From Plakobranchus ocellatus (Eukaryota; Mollusca; Gastropoda; Plakobranchidae), in contig BLXT01000588.1 in the NCBI GenBank assembly GCA_019648995.1, positions 3,327,933-3,358,887 on the forward strand: a stretch of 30,955 nt of DNA. The letters run 5' to 3'. Positions 30,202 through 30,955 of this stretch are shown piece by piece (the stretch's first letter is position 1; every line of letters begins with the position of its first letter). Both the position numbers and the translations under genes were made by a program. A model generated the notes under the pieces. It was not told where the DNA came from and did not search any database. It saw only the letters and a list, made by a program, of their open reading frames with translations.

Positions 30202-30955
30202 ATTTAAAGCATCTACTCTACCTTCACAATAGTCAAGTGGATGTGAACTTATCAGTTTTTGTCTTTCCTTAAAAAAAAAAAAAACTTTACACAGGGATAT
30301 ATTCCTGAAAATCACTATCAACTCAAGTGACATCAACTGGAATGATTTCTAGCTATTGTTGGTCATTTTATCTCTTAGGTACAATTTCTTAATTTAGTGT
30401 CGTGTTTCATATAACTTTTGGGCAAGAAAAAAACAAAAAACATGTCTATGTTTCTTTCAAATCTTTTTATTATGTAAAATCTCAAATCATAGGATGGTAT
30501 CTATATATCTGTCTAGGTTTCACCACTGCAAAACTTTTAATGCAGGCAGATGTTTTACTCTGTGCCAATATTTGAAATTTAAAATTTAAAATATTGAAAA
30601 TGCTACTATGGACTGGTGTCAAGATATATAATATATTTGTATCCTCTGAACTTGTTTGATCTCCTTCGTCTCTCTCTATTGCTCATAAGATAGATTGCTT
30701 TTTTCCCCCCACATTTCAAATAGAAGGAGACAAATTATATTTAAATATGGATGTCTGTCCTTTTCGTTACATTAACAGAAATAACATTTCATCCCAGCAG
30801 ATTGAAAATATTTATTTTCACCCATTTCCTTTTCTTTCTTTCGTAATTTACAAGATGAATCAAATATTTCAATGAGAGATGAACACAAAATGAGCTTTAA
30901 ATTTTGGATATTTTAAGAAATGCCCATTCCAAAAAAAAAAAAAAAAAAAAAAAAA
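30202..30955. other. AT-rich stretch ending in a poly-A run
   Basis: No gene or element is recognised. The window stops in a homopolymer of about 25 A (30931-30955), which could be a microsatellite, the tail of a retroposed element, or an assembly edge. Confidence 0.55.

Noticed and set aside
1-30955. CRISPR array, bacterial operon or ribosomal RNA
   Set aside because: There is no regularly spaced repeat array and no rRNA sequence. Spliced host exons and eukaryotic transposons show this is animal DNA, so the operon-like packing belongs to the Polinton.

Overview
The window is AT-rich animal nuclear DNA. The spliced host gene, the Polinton with an F54H12.2-type capsid gene, and the many short AGATCT/CTAG palindromes all fit an invertebrate. 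By overall feel it is a mollusc, possibly a gastropod; that placement is inference. It holds one host gene, several fossil mobile elements and long stretches of simple AT-rich spacer.

Layout: 1-1893 is AT-rich spacer with two small GC-rich palindromes at its start. 1894-3552 (minus) is a decayed transposase-like gene of an unnamed family with a hAT-like C-terminal signature. About 3881-12796 is a broken Polinton (Maverick). Its minus-strand block, read from 9807 down to 3881, encodes a packaging ATPase, two small unknown proteins, an integrase with chromodomain, a small membrane protein, a penton-like minor capsid protein, a pX-like minor protein, the major capsid protein and an adenain-like protease. 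On the plus strand, from 9912, runs the protein-primed type DNA polymerase B with C2H2 fingers at its N-terminus. 12797-14103 is spacer rich in short palindromes and simple repeats.

From 14104 to past 28519 (plus) lies a host ADP-ribosylarginine hydrolase gene (ARH1/ADPRH family). I can place nine coding exons with consistent splice phases, giving about 306 residues. The last part, with the second metal-binding motif HGGDSDST, is not found in intact form. Exon 2 is tandemly duplicated. The introns have collected a 1-kb TTAA-flanked piggyBac-type MITE (intron 6), and a LINE reverse-transcriptase fragment plus a decayed piggyBac transposase with terminal repeats (intron 7). A Tigger/pogo-like MITE lies at 29375-30199. 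The window ends in a poly-A run.

How the parts relate: the Polinton genes are a self-contained replication, integration and virion-morphogenesis set, packed end to end. The ARH1 gene is independent of it; its likely role is to remove ADP-ribose from arginine in proteins. The most noteworthy host signals are the duplicated exon 2, whose upstream copy has lost its donor, and a candidate decayed terminal exon just after 28616. I found no convincing wholly new system. The best leads are the capsid-operon-like packing of the Polinton block, its two unassigned proteins, the unnamed transposase-like family, and the ARH1 exon duplication.
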